From positions 1,612,001 through 1,676,000 of the forward strand of contig JACGCM010002894.1 of assembly GCA_014058105.1 (NCBI GenBank): 64,000 nt of DNA, written 5' to 3'. The notes beneath the pieces are model-generated. The model was not told the origin of the DNA. It ran no database searches and was given only the letters and a program-made list of their open reading frames with translations. This DNA comes from Kingdonia uniflora. Taxonomy: Eukaryota; Streptophyta; Magnoliopsida; Ranunculales; Circaeasteraceae. A program made the position numbers and the translations under genes. Shown piece after piece: positions 37,561 through 49,973 of this stretch; the stretch's first letter is position 1, and the number at the start of each line of letters is the position of its first letter.

Positions 37561-37972
37561 CTTTAGGTATACTTGTTAAGTAGTGACCAAAAACAAATCA
37601 AGATAGTAAGGATTTTTTTTTCTGATGCATACTTATTAAGTATGGGTCGAGATCAAATCAAATAGGTAGGATATTATTTGTCTGATGAATACTTGACAAG
37701 TATAGATCGAGATCAAATCAAATAGTAAAGATATTGTTTGTTTGATGTATATTTGATAAGTATAGATCGAGATCAAATCAAATAGTAAATATATTATTTG
37801 TCTGATGTATACTTGACAAGAATAGATCGAGATCAAATCAAGTACTAAAGATATTGTTTGTCTGATGTATACTTGACAAGTATAGATCAAAATCAAATCA
37901 AGTAGTAAAGATATTATTTGTCTGATGTATACTTGGCAAGTATAGATCAAGATCAAATCAAATAGTAAAGAT
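37561..37972. repeat. 60-bp tandem array in element B
   Basis: About seven units of exactly 60 bp, each starting TCTGATGTATACTTG and containing AGATCGAGATCAAATCAA. The leftmost unit is the most diverged. The array lies between the end of B's antisense gene and the end of pol. Tandem repeats at this place are known in Tat/Ogre-type elements and can seed satellites. Confidence 0.93.
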
Positions 37973-38185
37973 CAAATTGATAACAAAAGATGTTTATTTG
38001 AAACGAGGAAAACGGTTACAATGTCTCACCTGTAAAACAGTTTCAGCTGAGCCGTGTTCCATGGATATTCAAGTTATATTTTGTCTTCAGTCATCAGCCA
38101 ATAAGTCTCAGTATCTGATTTGTTGCTAACAATGTATGGCCCTTCCCAGTTTTCTGATAATTTCCAAGAATTTTTAGGCCGGGTA

Positions 38186-39003
38186 CTATCCTAGATCCGT
38201 CGTAAGACAAGGTCTCCAATACCAAATTTCCGTTCTCAAACTTTCTTGTTGTATACTTTTTTTCAAGGTATCATGGTAACATCCCAAATTCACAATGGCC
38301 TTGTCTCTAGTTTCCTCTATCCAATTGAGGTTACAAAGGAGATCGAGTTTATTTCCTTCGTCTGGAATTTTTTGTCGAGTACTGGGTAGATCAAGGTCCG
38401 AGGGTATGACTGCTTCAGTGCCAAAAGCCATCATGAATAGAGTACAACTTGTTGAGACTCGAGGTGTGGTACGATAGGCCCAGAGAACACTTAGTAATTC
38501 ATTCACCCATCACCCTTTCTTGTCGTCGAGACACTTGCATAATCCTGATTTGATGCTTTTGTTTATGGCTTCGTCTTGTTCGTTGCCTTGAGGATAATAT
38601 GGTGTGGATGTTGTGAGCTGGATTTTGTATTAATGGTGGAATGCAAATACTTTGGCGATGATGAACTGTTTGCCATTATCGGAGCGTATCATCTGCGGAC
38701 AACCAAACCTGGTGATGATGTGCTCCCAAAGGAACTTAATAACTTTATTTTTTTCAGTATGGCAGAGAGGAACTGCTTCAACCCATTTTGTGAAGTAATT
38801 AGTGGCAACCATGACAAATCTTCGATTTCTCGATGCTGGATGGAAATGTCCAATGATGTCGATTCCCCATCGTTTGAATAGCAGAGAACATTGTTGATTT
38901 GCAAGTCTAAGGCTAGGCTTTGGATGTCTTGGGCATGGATTTGGCATTTGTAGCATTTTTGAACGAAGTTTTCACAGTCATGTCTCATCTTGGGCCAATA
39001 CAA
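38186..39003 (-). pseudogene. Element B integrase
   Basis: Frames from 39003 leftward show the zinc region (CENFVQKCYKCQIHAQD) and the core (WGIDIIG, FVMVATNYFTKWVEAVPL, IRSDNGKQF), then from 38506 the end of the core (LLSVLWAYRTTPR) with FGTEAVIPS and LNWIEETRDKAI, typical of Tat integrases. The zinc and core parts are in different frames and the segment near 38,550-38,630 is broken. Confidence 0.87.
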
Positions 39004-39379
39004 CCCTCGTGTAAAAGCGCGTTGGGCAAACGATCTTCCTGAAACATGTGTTCCACAAATACCTTTGTAAAGTTCTTAGATTTTGATTTGAGCTTATTTA
39101 TGAGAAATGCATTCTATAAGTGGTCCTCCTCCTATGATTCGATATAAGATGTGACCTTAGGCAGTAAATCTGGGGCACTTGGCCAGAAGTGATCGAGCTT
39201 CTTCTTTGTTTCAGGGGAGGATATTGGAGTTGAGGTATGCATAAAATGGTCTTTGCCAATCTTCAGGATCGTCGTCTTCAGCAATTGTGATCTGGAGTGT
39301 TGAGAGTTCATCAAGACTGGAATGCTCGATGATTTCGATTTTTAAATATATTTTTTCACTGTCTCCCAACATTGTAGCG

Positions 39380-40043
39380 ATATAAGCTAAAGCATCGGCA
39401 TGTCAATTTTCCTATCGGGGCAAGTAGGAAATTATTGCATGTTTGAATCTCTACATCTTTTCTTCGACAAGAGCTGCATAATCAGCCATTTATCCCGCTG
39501 TTTTAAAAGTTTTGTTGTAATGATTTCCCACGAGCAAAGATTCGACGTAGACTACTAACTCTTCTGCTCTGAGAGTAAGTACGAGATCGAGACCGTGAAA
39601 GATTCATTCATATTCGGTCTCATTGTTAGTGGCATAGAAGTTTAGTTTGAAGCTTTTTTGATTCGATGATTGGAAGGCGTGACGAGGATGATGCCAATCC
39701 CTGATCCTTGTGGTCCTGTTGACCCATCTGTAAAAAGTTGCCATCCAGAGCTTTTGGACCATGGGTCTGGTTCTACTATTGATTCAACTGCGAAGATTTC
39801 TTCGAGTTCTTCCCAATCGGGGTCTTCGACGGGAAAGTCTGCCAAAAAGTCGGCCACTACTTGTCCCTTGACTGATATTTGGGGTTCGAAGAAAATGTCG
39901 TACTCTCCATGGAAAATAGACCATTGCGAGATTCTTTGAGATTTTTCTTTATTGAAGAGTATTAGTTTGAGGAGGTATTTGGTGATGACTTTAATGGGAT
40001 GAGCTTGAAAGTAGGAACGAAGTTTTTGAGAACTGTAGACCAT
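39380..40043 (-). pseudogene. Element B second (archaeal-type) RNase H
   Basis: The frame has KGQVVADFLADFPVEDPDW and WQLFTDGSTGPQGSGIGIIL, then continues past stops. This extra RNase H after the ordinary Ty3 one is characteristic of Tat elements and is thought to be acquired. The catalytic DGS is visible. Confidence 0.82.
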
Positions 40044-40079
40044 AGCGAGTAGCTATTTTTCTGTTGTCGTGTACCTTTT

Positions 40080-41270
40080 TTTAGCAAGCATAAGTGTTGT
40101 GCTGATGAAATAGATTAGTTTTTCTACTCCGCCATCTTCTCGAATAAGGACGTAACAGATTGAATCTTCGGTTGTAGATAAGTACATTGTAAGAGATTCG
40201 CCATCAATTAAAGTACTCTCATTATAGGAGGATGCCCCAAGTATCGCTTAAGATCATGGAAAGCCATCTCACAGTCATGAGTCCAAATGACTTCCTTTTG
40301 TTGTTTTGTTAAAAGAGGAGTGAGGTTGCCACGAAGAAGGAGATAAAGGAGTTTGCATCGATCAAATGACTTTGAGATGAATCTGTGAAGAGCAGTGATT
40401 TTGCCTACGAATTTTTAAACATATCTTTTTGTTCGAGGAGATGGCATTCCCATGAGTGCTTTGATTTGTGCGGGATCGATTTATATCCCTCTTTTGCTGA
40501 CTAGATGTCCCAGGAATTTACCAGATGTGACTCTGAATTAATATTTCTCTGGATTGAGTATCATCTAGTACTTGTGGAGGATATAAAAAATGGTTTGGAG
40601 GCTGCTTGAGTGTTCTTCACATTTTAAGCTTTTACAGATCATATCATCGATGTATGCTTCCATAATTGTACCGAGATGATCTTTGAACATTTTAGTCGCA
40701 ACTCTTTGGTAAGTAGCGCTTGAATTTTTTAAACTGAAAGGTATTACCGTGTAACAGTAGAGACCTATGTCGGTGACGAAGGTTATTTTTTTCAAATCTT
40801 TTTCGGCTAGTGGAACTTGGTTATAACCAGAGGCTGCATCTATCATAGAAATAAGTTCGTGTCTTGCGACTGACTCGAGAAGTTGCAAAATTAGTGGTAG
40901 CGGGAAACTGTCTTTAGGTGTGAACTTGTTTAGTTCTGTAAGTCAACACAAACCCTAATATTTTTTTTTCTTTGGTACCGCAACGATATTAGAAGCCCAC
41001 TTCGGATATTTAGCTTCCCAAATAAATCCTACCCGAAGGAGTTTAACAATTTCTTCATTTACTGCATCGCGGAGTCGGGGGGATAGATTCCATCATTTTT
41101 GGATAATAGCTTTGCAGTCTGGAAGGAGGTTGAGTCGGTGACAAGCGATCGATGGAAGGGTCGATGCTAGGCATTTCTTGGAAAGTTCAGGCAAAAATGT
41201 CGATGTTCTTCAGTTGATAACTTGGAGCCGATGAAGGTTGTACGCCCTGGGCCATCAAGTTCAGCAGATT
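40080..41270 (-). pseudogene. Element B reverse transcriptase and first RNase H
   Basis: The 107-codon frame at 40888-40565 carries the RT palm, with ELISMIDAASGYNQVPLAEKD, then the catalytic EAYIDDMICKS. Upstream fragments include GFIWEAKYPKWASNIVAVPKK. Downstream, broken by stops, is the connection with LLRGN and a degraded Ty3-type RNase H. The catalytic aspartates are intact but the frame is not. Confidence 0.87.
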
Positions 41271-41584
41271 CGACTATCCCGGTGTCATGTTATTCAAATG
41301 TTGTCGATTCTTCTTGTTGTAGTTGCTATGCTTTGAGAAGTTTGGTTGTATAAGGGTTGGTTGTGGTATTTTCGCATATTCGTGCAACTGCTTGGCTACC
41401 TTTGATTTCGTATATTCCATGATCAGTTGGAAAATGCAATTGCTAGATAATAAGTGGAAGGTACTGCTTTGATTGAATGTAACCATCTTCGTCCTAAAAT
41501 TCCCAAATATATGGACTCTGCATCGATGATAAGAAATTTTACGAACGTAGTTTTGGAACCTGCCTGAACTGGCAGAGTGATCTC

Positions 41585-41881
41585 TCATGTAGCTGATTCT
41601 TTCAAACCATTGAAGCCCGTGATTGTTGTTGTCGAAGCTTTTACCGAATCTGTAAGGCCTAAGACATTAATTGTTCTTCTGAACAATACATCTGTGGCGC
41701 TTCCAGTATCGATGAGAAGTGTATGTAAATAGTCATGTCCAACTTTAAGCATAATGACGAGAGGGTCATCATGAGGGTATTTGACGTGGCTTGTGTTATA
41801 GTCTTCGAAGGTGATTTGGTAAGGACGTTTAGATTTGCTTGTGCTGGGGAGTAGTTTTGTTGATTTGTCCGAGGAGGTCAT
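41585..41881 (-). pseudogene. Element B protease
   Basis: A 98-codon frame has VKYPHDDPLVIMLKVGHDY followed by LLIDTGSATDVLFRR, the Tat-type retropepsin active site, and ITGFNG further on. It is closely parallel to A's protease at 52777-53544. Confidence 0.87.
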
Positions 41882-41971
41882 TTTACAGCAAGACGTAATC
41901 CGATCGTCTTGTTTTCTTTTCTTTCATTTTTCAATCTTAATCATGTATAGGTGGCGAGCTTGCCCTTGGGC

Positions 41972-43504
41972 CTAATTTTGCTCCACTTCCTTATTTTTTG
42001 CTTCATTCTCTAGGAATTTTTGGATGTCGATGACATAATTGTGGACTCTTCCAACTAATAGGATGCGATGGAAGATTTCTATGAGGGAGTAAGAGTTGTC
42101 AGTCTCATGGCTATGCACATTGTGATACTGACATAGTGGTCGGTTGGGAAGATCAGGAATTATTTGTGGTGCGCGATAACACTCATCTCCCTTTATCGTC
42201 AGCAAGATAGTAGAGAGAGTTGTTGTCATTAGCGAGAAAACTAGGATAGGTCTGTCTGGTCTTCTGTCCCTTCTTCTATTATTTTCGGTGTTTCTGTCGC
42301 ATTGTTTGGGTATTTCAGGAGGGACTACTCACTGAGATGGGGTCGAAGATATTTCTCGAGAATGGATTACAGATGAGCTTTTCATCTTATCCTTTTTTGA
42401 TCGCTCCAGTTCAATGTAGTTATTAACCACATCAATCATCTTAGTGATTGTACGTGGCTTGTGCAGATTCAGTTCTTCTCCTACTTTTAAGTCAATGTGC
42501 AGGGCGGAGGTGAATGCTGGAACGATAATTTTATGGTCTGAGTTCCCTATTTTCCTTGTTTCCTGTAGGAAGCGTTTAAAAAAGTTTGTCAGGGTTTCTT
42601 TCGCGCCTTGCTCGAAGTAAAACAAGGAGTTAACAGCAATCTTTCATTCTCTGGCATAAGCCTAATTAGATTCTGAAAAATGCTACAACTGGCTGAACAT
42701 GGTGATGGAGGCTTCTTGAATAGTATGAAACCAACGAAGCGGTTCTTCCTTCAGGCTCATATTGAAGAGTCTACATAACATGTGGCCGAGTTTGGAATAT
42801 AATCCCACCGCGGCTTTGAAATGTTAAACATGTGTAAGTGGGTCAGCCAGGCCTGCATACTGAATAAATTTGGGCAAATGGAAATTGTCCGGAATGGGCA
42901 TAACTTCGAGATGAGGAGAGATGAAGTTTGTCTCGATTATATCAAACGTGGATCTTTGGTGTGGAATGTCATAATTTATGGCCTGGATCCTGTTGTTAAG
43001 GTCGTCTAAGGTGACGAATTGTTGTGGGGGAAATGGTAAGGCTGTAACCTAAGAAACAAAATCTCCCTGTCCCTCTGGTCCCAATCGATCCCTTATCGGT
43101 CTTCTTTCAGGCGGGGCAGTTTGATGTCGAGTGCGTCGACTTCCTTGAGTTGTTGATTCTGAGGATGCTAAGCCAAAATGTCGAGAGGCTCTGCTTGGGT
43201 TTCCAGATCTGGATCGAGAAACACGGAGCTTGTCTTCCCTTGGTGGATCATCACGTTGAATTGCTCTTGATCTATGCTCGCTTCGAGCGAGTGGAGGGAC
43301 ATTTGTTGACCGATAAGTCAATCCTATATTCTCCTCAGTCGTTCCATTTCTTTCTGATGTGTTTAACTTTGTTGATCTAAGGCTTTCTGCCATTCGTCTC
43401 TCTCCATTTGAAGAGCTTGAGCGTGGACACGCTGATCTTCCATTCTTTGGACTTTTCTGTAGCCATTTGTTGCTAAAACTCGAGTACGGCACCGTGGAGA
43501 TCAA
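41972..43504 (-). pseudogene. Element B gag
   Basis: An arginine/serine-rich N-terminus (43504 to 43052) is followed by a gag domain with FHLPKFIQYAGLADPLTHV, MLCRLFNMSLKEEPLRWF and ELNLHKPRTITKMIDVVNNYIELE. The C-terminal CxYHxVHSHETDNSYSL motif matches the variant zinc-like motif of Tat gag, with the last cysteine read as serine. Several stops interrupt it. Confidence 0.85.
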
Positions 43505-43611
43505 CAGTTCCTAGTATTTCCTTATCTCAGATGGTACTGGAATGGCTTCTCAGGTTCATGTTTGTCATCGGGCGGTGTTTAGATCAGTGACGGTAAAAAA
43601 AGTGTGGTAAT

Positions 43612-43628
43612 TTCCACAGACAGTGCCA
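43612..43628 (-). other. Primer binding site of element B
   Basis: The minus strand reads TGGCACTGTCTGTGGAA two bases from the LTR. It resembles A's site (TGGCGTCGCCTGTGGAA) and the TGGCGCCGTCTGTGGGAA-type sites of Tat elements. Confidence 0.8.
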
Positions 43629-43630
43629 AT

Positions 43631-44113
43631 TGTAGTAGCGTGTTTTTCAGAAGAAGAATCTTCGCCAATACTTATTCATAAATATAATGCAATAAAGTTA
43701 GATAAAATAAGATTTTACGTGGAAAACTCAGTAAAGGCTGAGAAAAACCACGACCTCGAGGAGGATTTTTATGTAAAATCCAGTAAGATGCTAATTATTA
43801 CACGTTTTGAGTGATGTTGGGTTTTAGAAGTAAGAATAGTAAGAGATTGCGGTCCTTTAGAATCTATTATATACCTGTATTTATAGTCATACAGACAGTA
43901 TTACAAAAAGAAAGAAATAGTCTCCTATTACGGGGGAGTGGGCAAACTTTGCAGATCTCTAACAGTTCTTTCTTGACCAGGCTTCAACGGCTATTTTTGG
44001 CAAGTCGGGGACTTATAGTAACTTCTAGAATGATGGCCTTCGATCAGGTATGGCTATCTTCGACTACACTTTTCTGGTTTACTCTTATCGAATCTAGGGA
44101 ATATGCTACTACA
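43631..44113 (-). repeat. 5' LTR of element B
   Basis: 483 bp with 9-bp mirror ends TGTAGTAGC...GCTACTACA. Its right third matches the truncated copy at 31846-32008. A TATA-like TTTATA stretch lies near 43,880 on either strand's U3 side, not firmly assigned. Confidence 0.9.
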
Positions 44114-46239
44114 AGTAGCTCAATTAAAAGCAAATTTTCTTAAGGAAGGAAAGCATGTGGAGGCCCTGAAGGCTTCACAAGTGGTAGCGATCAACAATCA
44201 ACATACGGAAAATAGAGTAAACTTGGAAGAGGAGGTAGCTGAGCGTGATAGACTCGAGTGTCACCTTATATCAAAGGGGTACTCTGAAGATGAGGTGGAT
44301 GCCATCAGGGCTGACACCTATGTAAAGGAGGAGGAAGATGATGAAAAGATTGAAGATATTGCTATTGGGGTTGTGGATGGGCTGGATGGTGTTTCTCCCC
44401 AAACAGTGTGAGACAACCAATGGGATGACAATGAGCGCCTAGAGGGAAAAAATGAGAAGGTAAAATAGAATGATGATTTTGTGATTGTATGAATATGTAG
44501 GAATATTTGTAAACTGATTGGATATTGTTTGTTGGATAGAATTTTGTAGGCTAAGTCGCTTTTGTAAGCCTTGCTATAGGAACTTAAGGGCATGAGCCTC
44601 AGAATAAAAGATTTAGAGACTAAGCTCGCTAATAGAGTGTAGAGACAAACCAAAAACCTATTATTGGTTTAGGGGCAATGGCACTAAAATATGTACCTTT
44701 GACTGGGAAGTATACGTAATGGAGCATCCATTTGAGATTATACTTCGACCTTAAGTTTAGAAGTAGTTTTACATAGTAGATGTCAAAAAATAGATATCTT
44801 GCTAGAAATGAGGTATATGTGTTGAATGAGTGTTCTGAATCAAACTTGATATAATATATCTATAATGTGCAGGTCGAATTGGAGCCAGCTCGCTTGCGCG
44901 AAGATGATGCACGCCAATGCAAGCAAGAATTTATAGAGGAGTTTAACAAGATGAGAGAGGTGAATGAAGACATAGAAGATCAACATGTGAATGTGTACTT
45001 CAAGTTTATTGAGGCAAGAAAGACTACTATCGACCTTGCTCAGAAGATCGAGGAGAAGGATGTCAAAATTAATAATTGGCAAAAAGAACTCGCGGAGTTA
45101 AAAGAACATGCAGCAAAGCTCAAAAGCCAGAATGATACGTTGATGGCAAAAGTAGGGAGGCTGGCATGGCTCAATACCGTATACAGGTACTAGAAAGATT
45201 AGAGGAAGGGATAAATTTCTCTGTGACCAGTTTGAAGGATGAAGTGATCAGCAAAACAAACAATCAGAAGTAGATTTGAACTGATCTAGCGAATAGCAGG
45301 AGCAAGTTAGAGCGATTGAAGAAGAAAATGGTTGATTGAGTTGAAGAGAGCTCAAGATGATATATCTGTATCTAAAGTTGTAGTTGAACAATTGTATACA
45401 GCCTTACCTGCAAAAGATATAGAATTTCAGACGGTGCAACGTAAGTGTGATGAGTTGAATGAAAGAGTGGCGCAATTGAAGACTGAATTGGTGTAGGCCA
45501 ATTCGTGTGCTAGAAACGCCGAGGTAGGAGAGTACTCGAAGAAGAATAAAAATGATGTTAAGGTTTCCCTTGTTCAAGGTGATGTAGTCAGCCTATCAGC
45601 TTGAATAAGAAAGCTGGAGGAGGATATAGCTCAAATTCAAGGTCATGTGCAAAAAGGTATTGAGCGGTTAAGGGAGCACAAAAGGAAGTTGGATGCTGTT
45701 TTTTCTAGGGAACAAGGGCTAGAGCGGGCTATCAGAGGGAAGGAGATTTTGATAGAACAGACAGACGAGTTGTTACAGAAGATTTTGGTTGTAGAAGATT
45801 TGAACAGGGAGATTGAGGTACTTCGTGCTCAGGTGGCGGATTTGAAGGCGATTAATCAACCTGAATCAGCTAAAGCTAACAAGAAATTAGAAGAGAGGCA
45901 TATTCAGCTCGAGTATATAGAAAAATGGTATGGCAAAAAGGACAGTACACAAGGTTGGAAGATCGCTTTTATCCAGCGAGAACAAACTTTTCTAAGGCAG
46001 TTATACCTCATGCAGCACATTCAAAATTGTTGAAGGCGGTGATCGCCTATTTTATAGAGGAGGTAAAAAGGCTTGAGTTAGAAAGAGATATCTTGTTCAA
46101 AAGTTTGTCAGACAAGGAATGCATTTGCAGAGCTGACATAGATCAAGGAAATTATACGGGCTCCAGGAAAATGGAGTTAGGCCCTCGACCTGCTAAATTG
46201 ATAAAGCAGGGCAGGGTTGTTGTTAATGCTCAAGCTTGA
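44114..46239 (+). pseudogene. Antisense spliced gene of element A, second part (coiled coil)
   Basis: Continues the exon cut by element B at 31845. The first 115 codons include ENRVNLEEEVAERDRLE and an acidic run EEEDDEKIED, with one TGA at 44409. Intron 44460-44872 (AAG|GTAAAATAG ... GTGCAG) keeps frame and leads to VELEPARLREDDARQ, then long heptad-rich coiled coil to about 46,000, with a few stops and a shift near 45,200-45,350. The C-terminus has KECICRADIDQGNYTGSRKMELGPR and ends at 46239. A coiled-coil protein with an N-terminal PF04195-like domain would result before decay. Its function is unknown. Confidence 0.55.
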
Positions 46240-46360
46240 GAATTTATGGTTGATCGACCTCCTGTTGTAGGGGAAAGCGTAGCTGACATCCCAATAGTAT
46301 AAAAGAATTTATTGTAAAGGTTGTATATATACCTGAAATAAAAAGTAGTTGTTGTAGACA

Positions 46361-47334
46361 TGTTGAGAGATGAAAGCTAGTTTTACCTTTGCTTTATCTT
46401 ATGTTTGGTAGAGTCTTTGATTGAAAACTAGTATTACATTCATTTTAATCGCAGAGATTTAGTAGAGTCAGCCAAACCAAGTGTTATCATTTATTTAACT
46501 TGTATAATGCCGCAGCCATATTGAGGTAGATAAAAGCTAGTTTTACCTTTACTTTATATTATGTCTGGTAGAGTCTTTAATTGAAAACTAGTATTACCTT
46601 TATTTTAATCGTAGAGATTTAGTAGAGTCAGCCAAACCAAGTGTTATCCTTTATTTAACTAGTATGATGTCGCAGCAATATTGAGGTAGATGAAAGTTAG
46701 TTTTACCTTTGCTTTATCTTATGTCTGGTAGAGTCTTTGATTGAAAACTAGTATTACCTTTATTTTAATCGCAGAGATTTAGTAGAGTCAGCCAAACTAA
46801 GTGTTATCATTTATTTAACTGGTATGATGTCGCAACAATATTGAGGTAGATGAAAGCTAGTTTTACTTTTACTTTATCTTATGTCTGGTAGAGTCTTTGA
46901 TTAAAAACTAGTATTACCTTTATTTTAATTGCAGAGATTTAGCAGAGTCAACCAAACCAAGTGTTATCCTTGATTTAACTGGTATGATATAACAGCCATA
47001 TTGAGGTAGATGAAAGCTAGCTTTACCTTTGCTTTATCTTATGTCTGGTAGAGTCTTTGATTAAAAACTAGTATTACCTTCATTTTAATCGCAGAAATTT
47101 AGTAAAGTCAGCCAAACTAAGTGTTATCCTTGATCTAACTGGTATGATGTCGCAGCCATATTGAGGTAGATGAAATCTAGTTTTACATTTGCTTTATCTT
47201 ATGTCTGGTAGAGTCTTTGATTGAAAACTAGAATTATATTTGTTTTAATCGCAGAAATTTAGTAGAGTCACCCAAACCAAGTATTACCCTTGATTTAACT
47301 GGTATAGAGGTCGATTGAAAGCTAGTATTATCTA
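46361..47334. repeat. 160-bp tandem array in element A
   Basis: Six full 160-bp units plus a partial one; GATGAAAGCTAG-type phrases recur at 46371, 46531, 46691, 46851, 47011 and 47171. Units contain TCTGGTAGAGTCTTTGATT. The last unit is cut by solo LTR D and resumes at 49604. It lies between A's antisense gene and integrase, the same place as B's 60-bp array. Confidence 0.93.
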
Positions 47335-49598
47335 TGTAGCGCCCCGCTTTTTGTTATAACAAGTTGTGTAGTAGTTGTGGTTTAAACTCGTTGCACTCAG
47401 TAGTACGTGATCTTAACTCTAGTTCCCCTAACCCATTCAACCCACCACCTAAATAACTCCTTGTTTCTCTCCTTCTTCTTCCTATTTCTCCTCCATCAAC
47501 CTTCTCCAATCTCTCTTTCTCTCTCTAGAATCTCATCGGAGAACAACATTATGCCGATTGGATTCCGACCTATAACCTCCCACTTCTCCTTTCAATCTCA
47601 AACCCATCTTGGTTAAATCTAATTTTGTTGAATTTGAAGATGTTTTGGCAAGGTTGATGATTGAAGTAAGATGCAGTAAATTTCTTCTCCGTCCATTTAC
47701 CCAAGGCAAGTGCATCTATCTAATCTCATTTGCTTTGATTGATATGAGTAAATCATAGTATTCTTGTATGTTCAATTCTTCCCTATGCAAAGCATGTTCT
47801 AGATATTAATCTGTCATTGGTTTATTACCCTCTTAGTTGTCGTTTTAATCGTCGCATCAATTTACATTAGACATCTCAGTATTGTGTATGCAGTCATGTA
47901 TCCCCTAGTGGTTTATTTCATCATGTTTATTTAGGTATACAACTATTGATCTTTATGAGTTAGGCTTTGGTTCTTAATAGGTTAATATCCTAATATTCTT
48001 ATAGTCTGATGGTAATTTTGGTTAGAGAATCACTTGGGCATTGAAAGTATAAAGAAACTACTTCAGATTTTATTCTAGGTAGACAAACTAGATATTATGG
48101 GAAGTTGGTATTTGTGATAATCTTGATTTGTTCTGTTTTAGGTCATTCTTTGGACATCGCATATTCTTGATTCATTTGTATTCAACCTGATTAGGCTTAC
48201 CCTTAGGTTAACTCACGAAGGCGTAATTGCTTAGAAAGATGTATGTATATGGTGTTCTTGTCAGGTGTTTATATTGAGGGTTGGTTATCTTATAGAAATT
48301 CATAAAGTAATCTACTCTTAGAGTGATCTTGACACATTTTGGTATAGTTGATATTATTCTTAAATTATATGGGATGGAGTATTTGGACTAAACTTTACCT
48401 TAAGATGGTATAGTTCAGTAAGTAGCTTATAGATACTTGTTTGGTTTGAGGCAATTTTCCATATATATATTGATTGCATGTTATGGCGAATGACATGGGT
48501 TGTGAAGCATACAAGTACCTTATATGGTCTATGGGAGTAGTTCTCTAGGTGTTTTCTTGCTAGATATTTCATTAGTAATAATGAGAATTCTCGAGACATC
48601 GATTATGTCTATTATGGACAAGGCGGCCTAGTGTTGTACATAGTACTCATTGTAAGATTGGTATTCTAAGGCGCGAGTTGAGTAAGAGAGTTCTTTATCT
48701 CAAATGGACATTTGGACGAGTCTGTGATTCTAGAACAACTTAGATGATTCTTCGGTATGTCTTTTGTGACAGTTGATCCTAACATGGATTTTCCATGATT
48801 CAGTAGTACGCGACTTAGATTCGCTTTGATGCTCAGAGTTTCTTTTTGATATAGTCACACTTATTGGGCATGCTACGACAGATAGTATTGGATGTTGGAG
48901 CTTTACTTCATTTGATAGAGTCCCCACTTGTTATTAAAGTGAGGGTAGATAGATCATCTGGTCGTAAGAGCGGTAGGTTTTTGGATATAGTCCCAGATGC
49001 TGATTAGGCAGGGGCAGACAGATCATTTGATTCTTATAGGATTCAAACTTCTTCCTTTCATTCATGCATAGGATAACTTAGAGTCATGTACACAGTAGGG
49101 CTATGTTGTCAGGGTCCTTGGGTTCGAGTCCCTAAACCAAATATGAGGTAACTGTTTATCAATTTTTCTGGGTTGCAAGTCCCTAAATTACTTCCCCAGT
49201 TACATATCGGCTTTGTTATTCTTTGTGAATACTCCCCGTGGGCATAGATCCCTAAAAGTGAAAATAAAACAGGTTTTAGACCTGTAGGTTGAAATTCCTT
49301 GAACACCCTGATCAGGTGCATTACCCGTTAATTCCTGGCTCACTAAAAAGGAATCTGCCAATCCCTGGCTCGCCAATAAGGGATACGCTTCTGTTGAGGA
49401 CAGAAGGGTGCGAGAGTGTGGTCCCACTGAATTAAAAGTAACCCTGTGTACGTGACTTCCAAATTCTCTTTCCTCATTAATCGTACTTCTTAAATTGTAG
49501 TACGTCTTTTGGGGGTTCATCTTTAGGAAGCCCGACGTTACACCTCAGAATTCGCGTTCTTAATAGTTTATTAAGAAGCCAATTTTGGGGGCGTGACA
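47335..49598 (+). mobile_element. Solo LTR D, related to E2
   Basis: A 2264-bp unit starts TGTAGCGCCCCGC and ends GGGGGCGTGACA, and is flanked by perfect 5-bp copies ATCTA (47330-47334 and 49599-49603). No coding region, primer site or second LTR is present, so it is a solo LTR left by recombination between two LTRs. Its 3' half matches the reverse complement of E2's LTR (for example around 49,085 and 9,865). It is inserted inside A's tandem array. Confidence 0.92.
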
Positions 49599-49973
49599 AT
49601 CTATGCTTTAATCTATGTATTGTCTATGAAATAGAGAGATACGTGGGAGAAAAATTGTAAATTTCATTAAATAGATAAGGATGTACATTGGATGGAGATG
49701 AAAATCTCGCTTTTGGAATGGAAAAAAATGAGAAATGGAAATGGAGTAGTTAGGGACTTAACGATAGTACCGTTTCAGTTGCCTAGTATTCCAAGGATTT
49801 GAAATGAGAACTCCTTCTTTTGTTATGGGGCAATATGATCCCAGGCCTGAGAGACTTGTGATAAGGAATGGACCCTCCCAATTGTTTGTTAGTTTCCTAA
49901 CATGAGGCTCTTGGCGGTGTTAGGGTATTTCTCTGAGGATGAGATCATCAATTTTGAAGGTACGGCTTCTAAC

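Noticed and set aside
37636..37956. Repetitive hydrophobic protein on the minus strand of the 60-bp array
   Set aside because: As a gene it is unsupported: there is no codon bias, and an open frame is expected when the repeat unit is a multiple of three. Kept only as an observation.
37561..37972. CRISPR-like array
   Set aside because: The repeats are contiguous with no spacers, and the context is a plant retrotransposon.
47407..47616. Plus-strand ORF with a leucine/serine/phenylalanine-rich start (signal-peptide-like)
   Set aside because: It lies inside solo LTR D, in a pyrimidine-rich stretch that gives such residues by composition.
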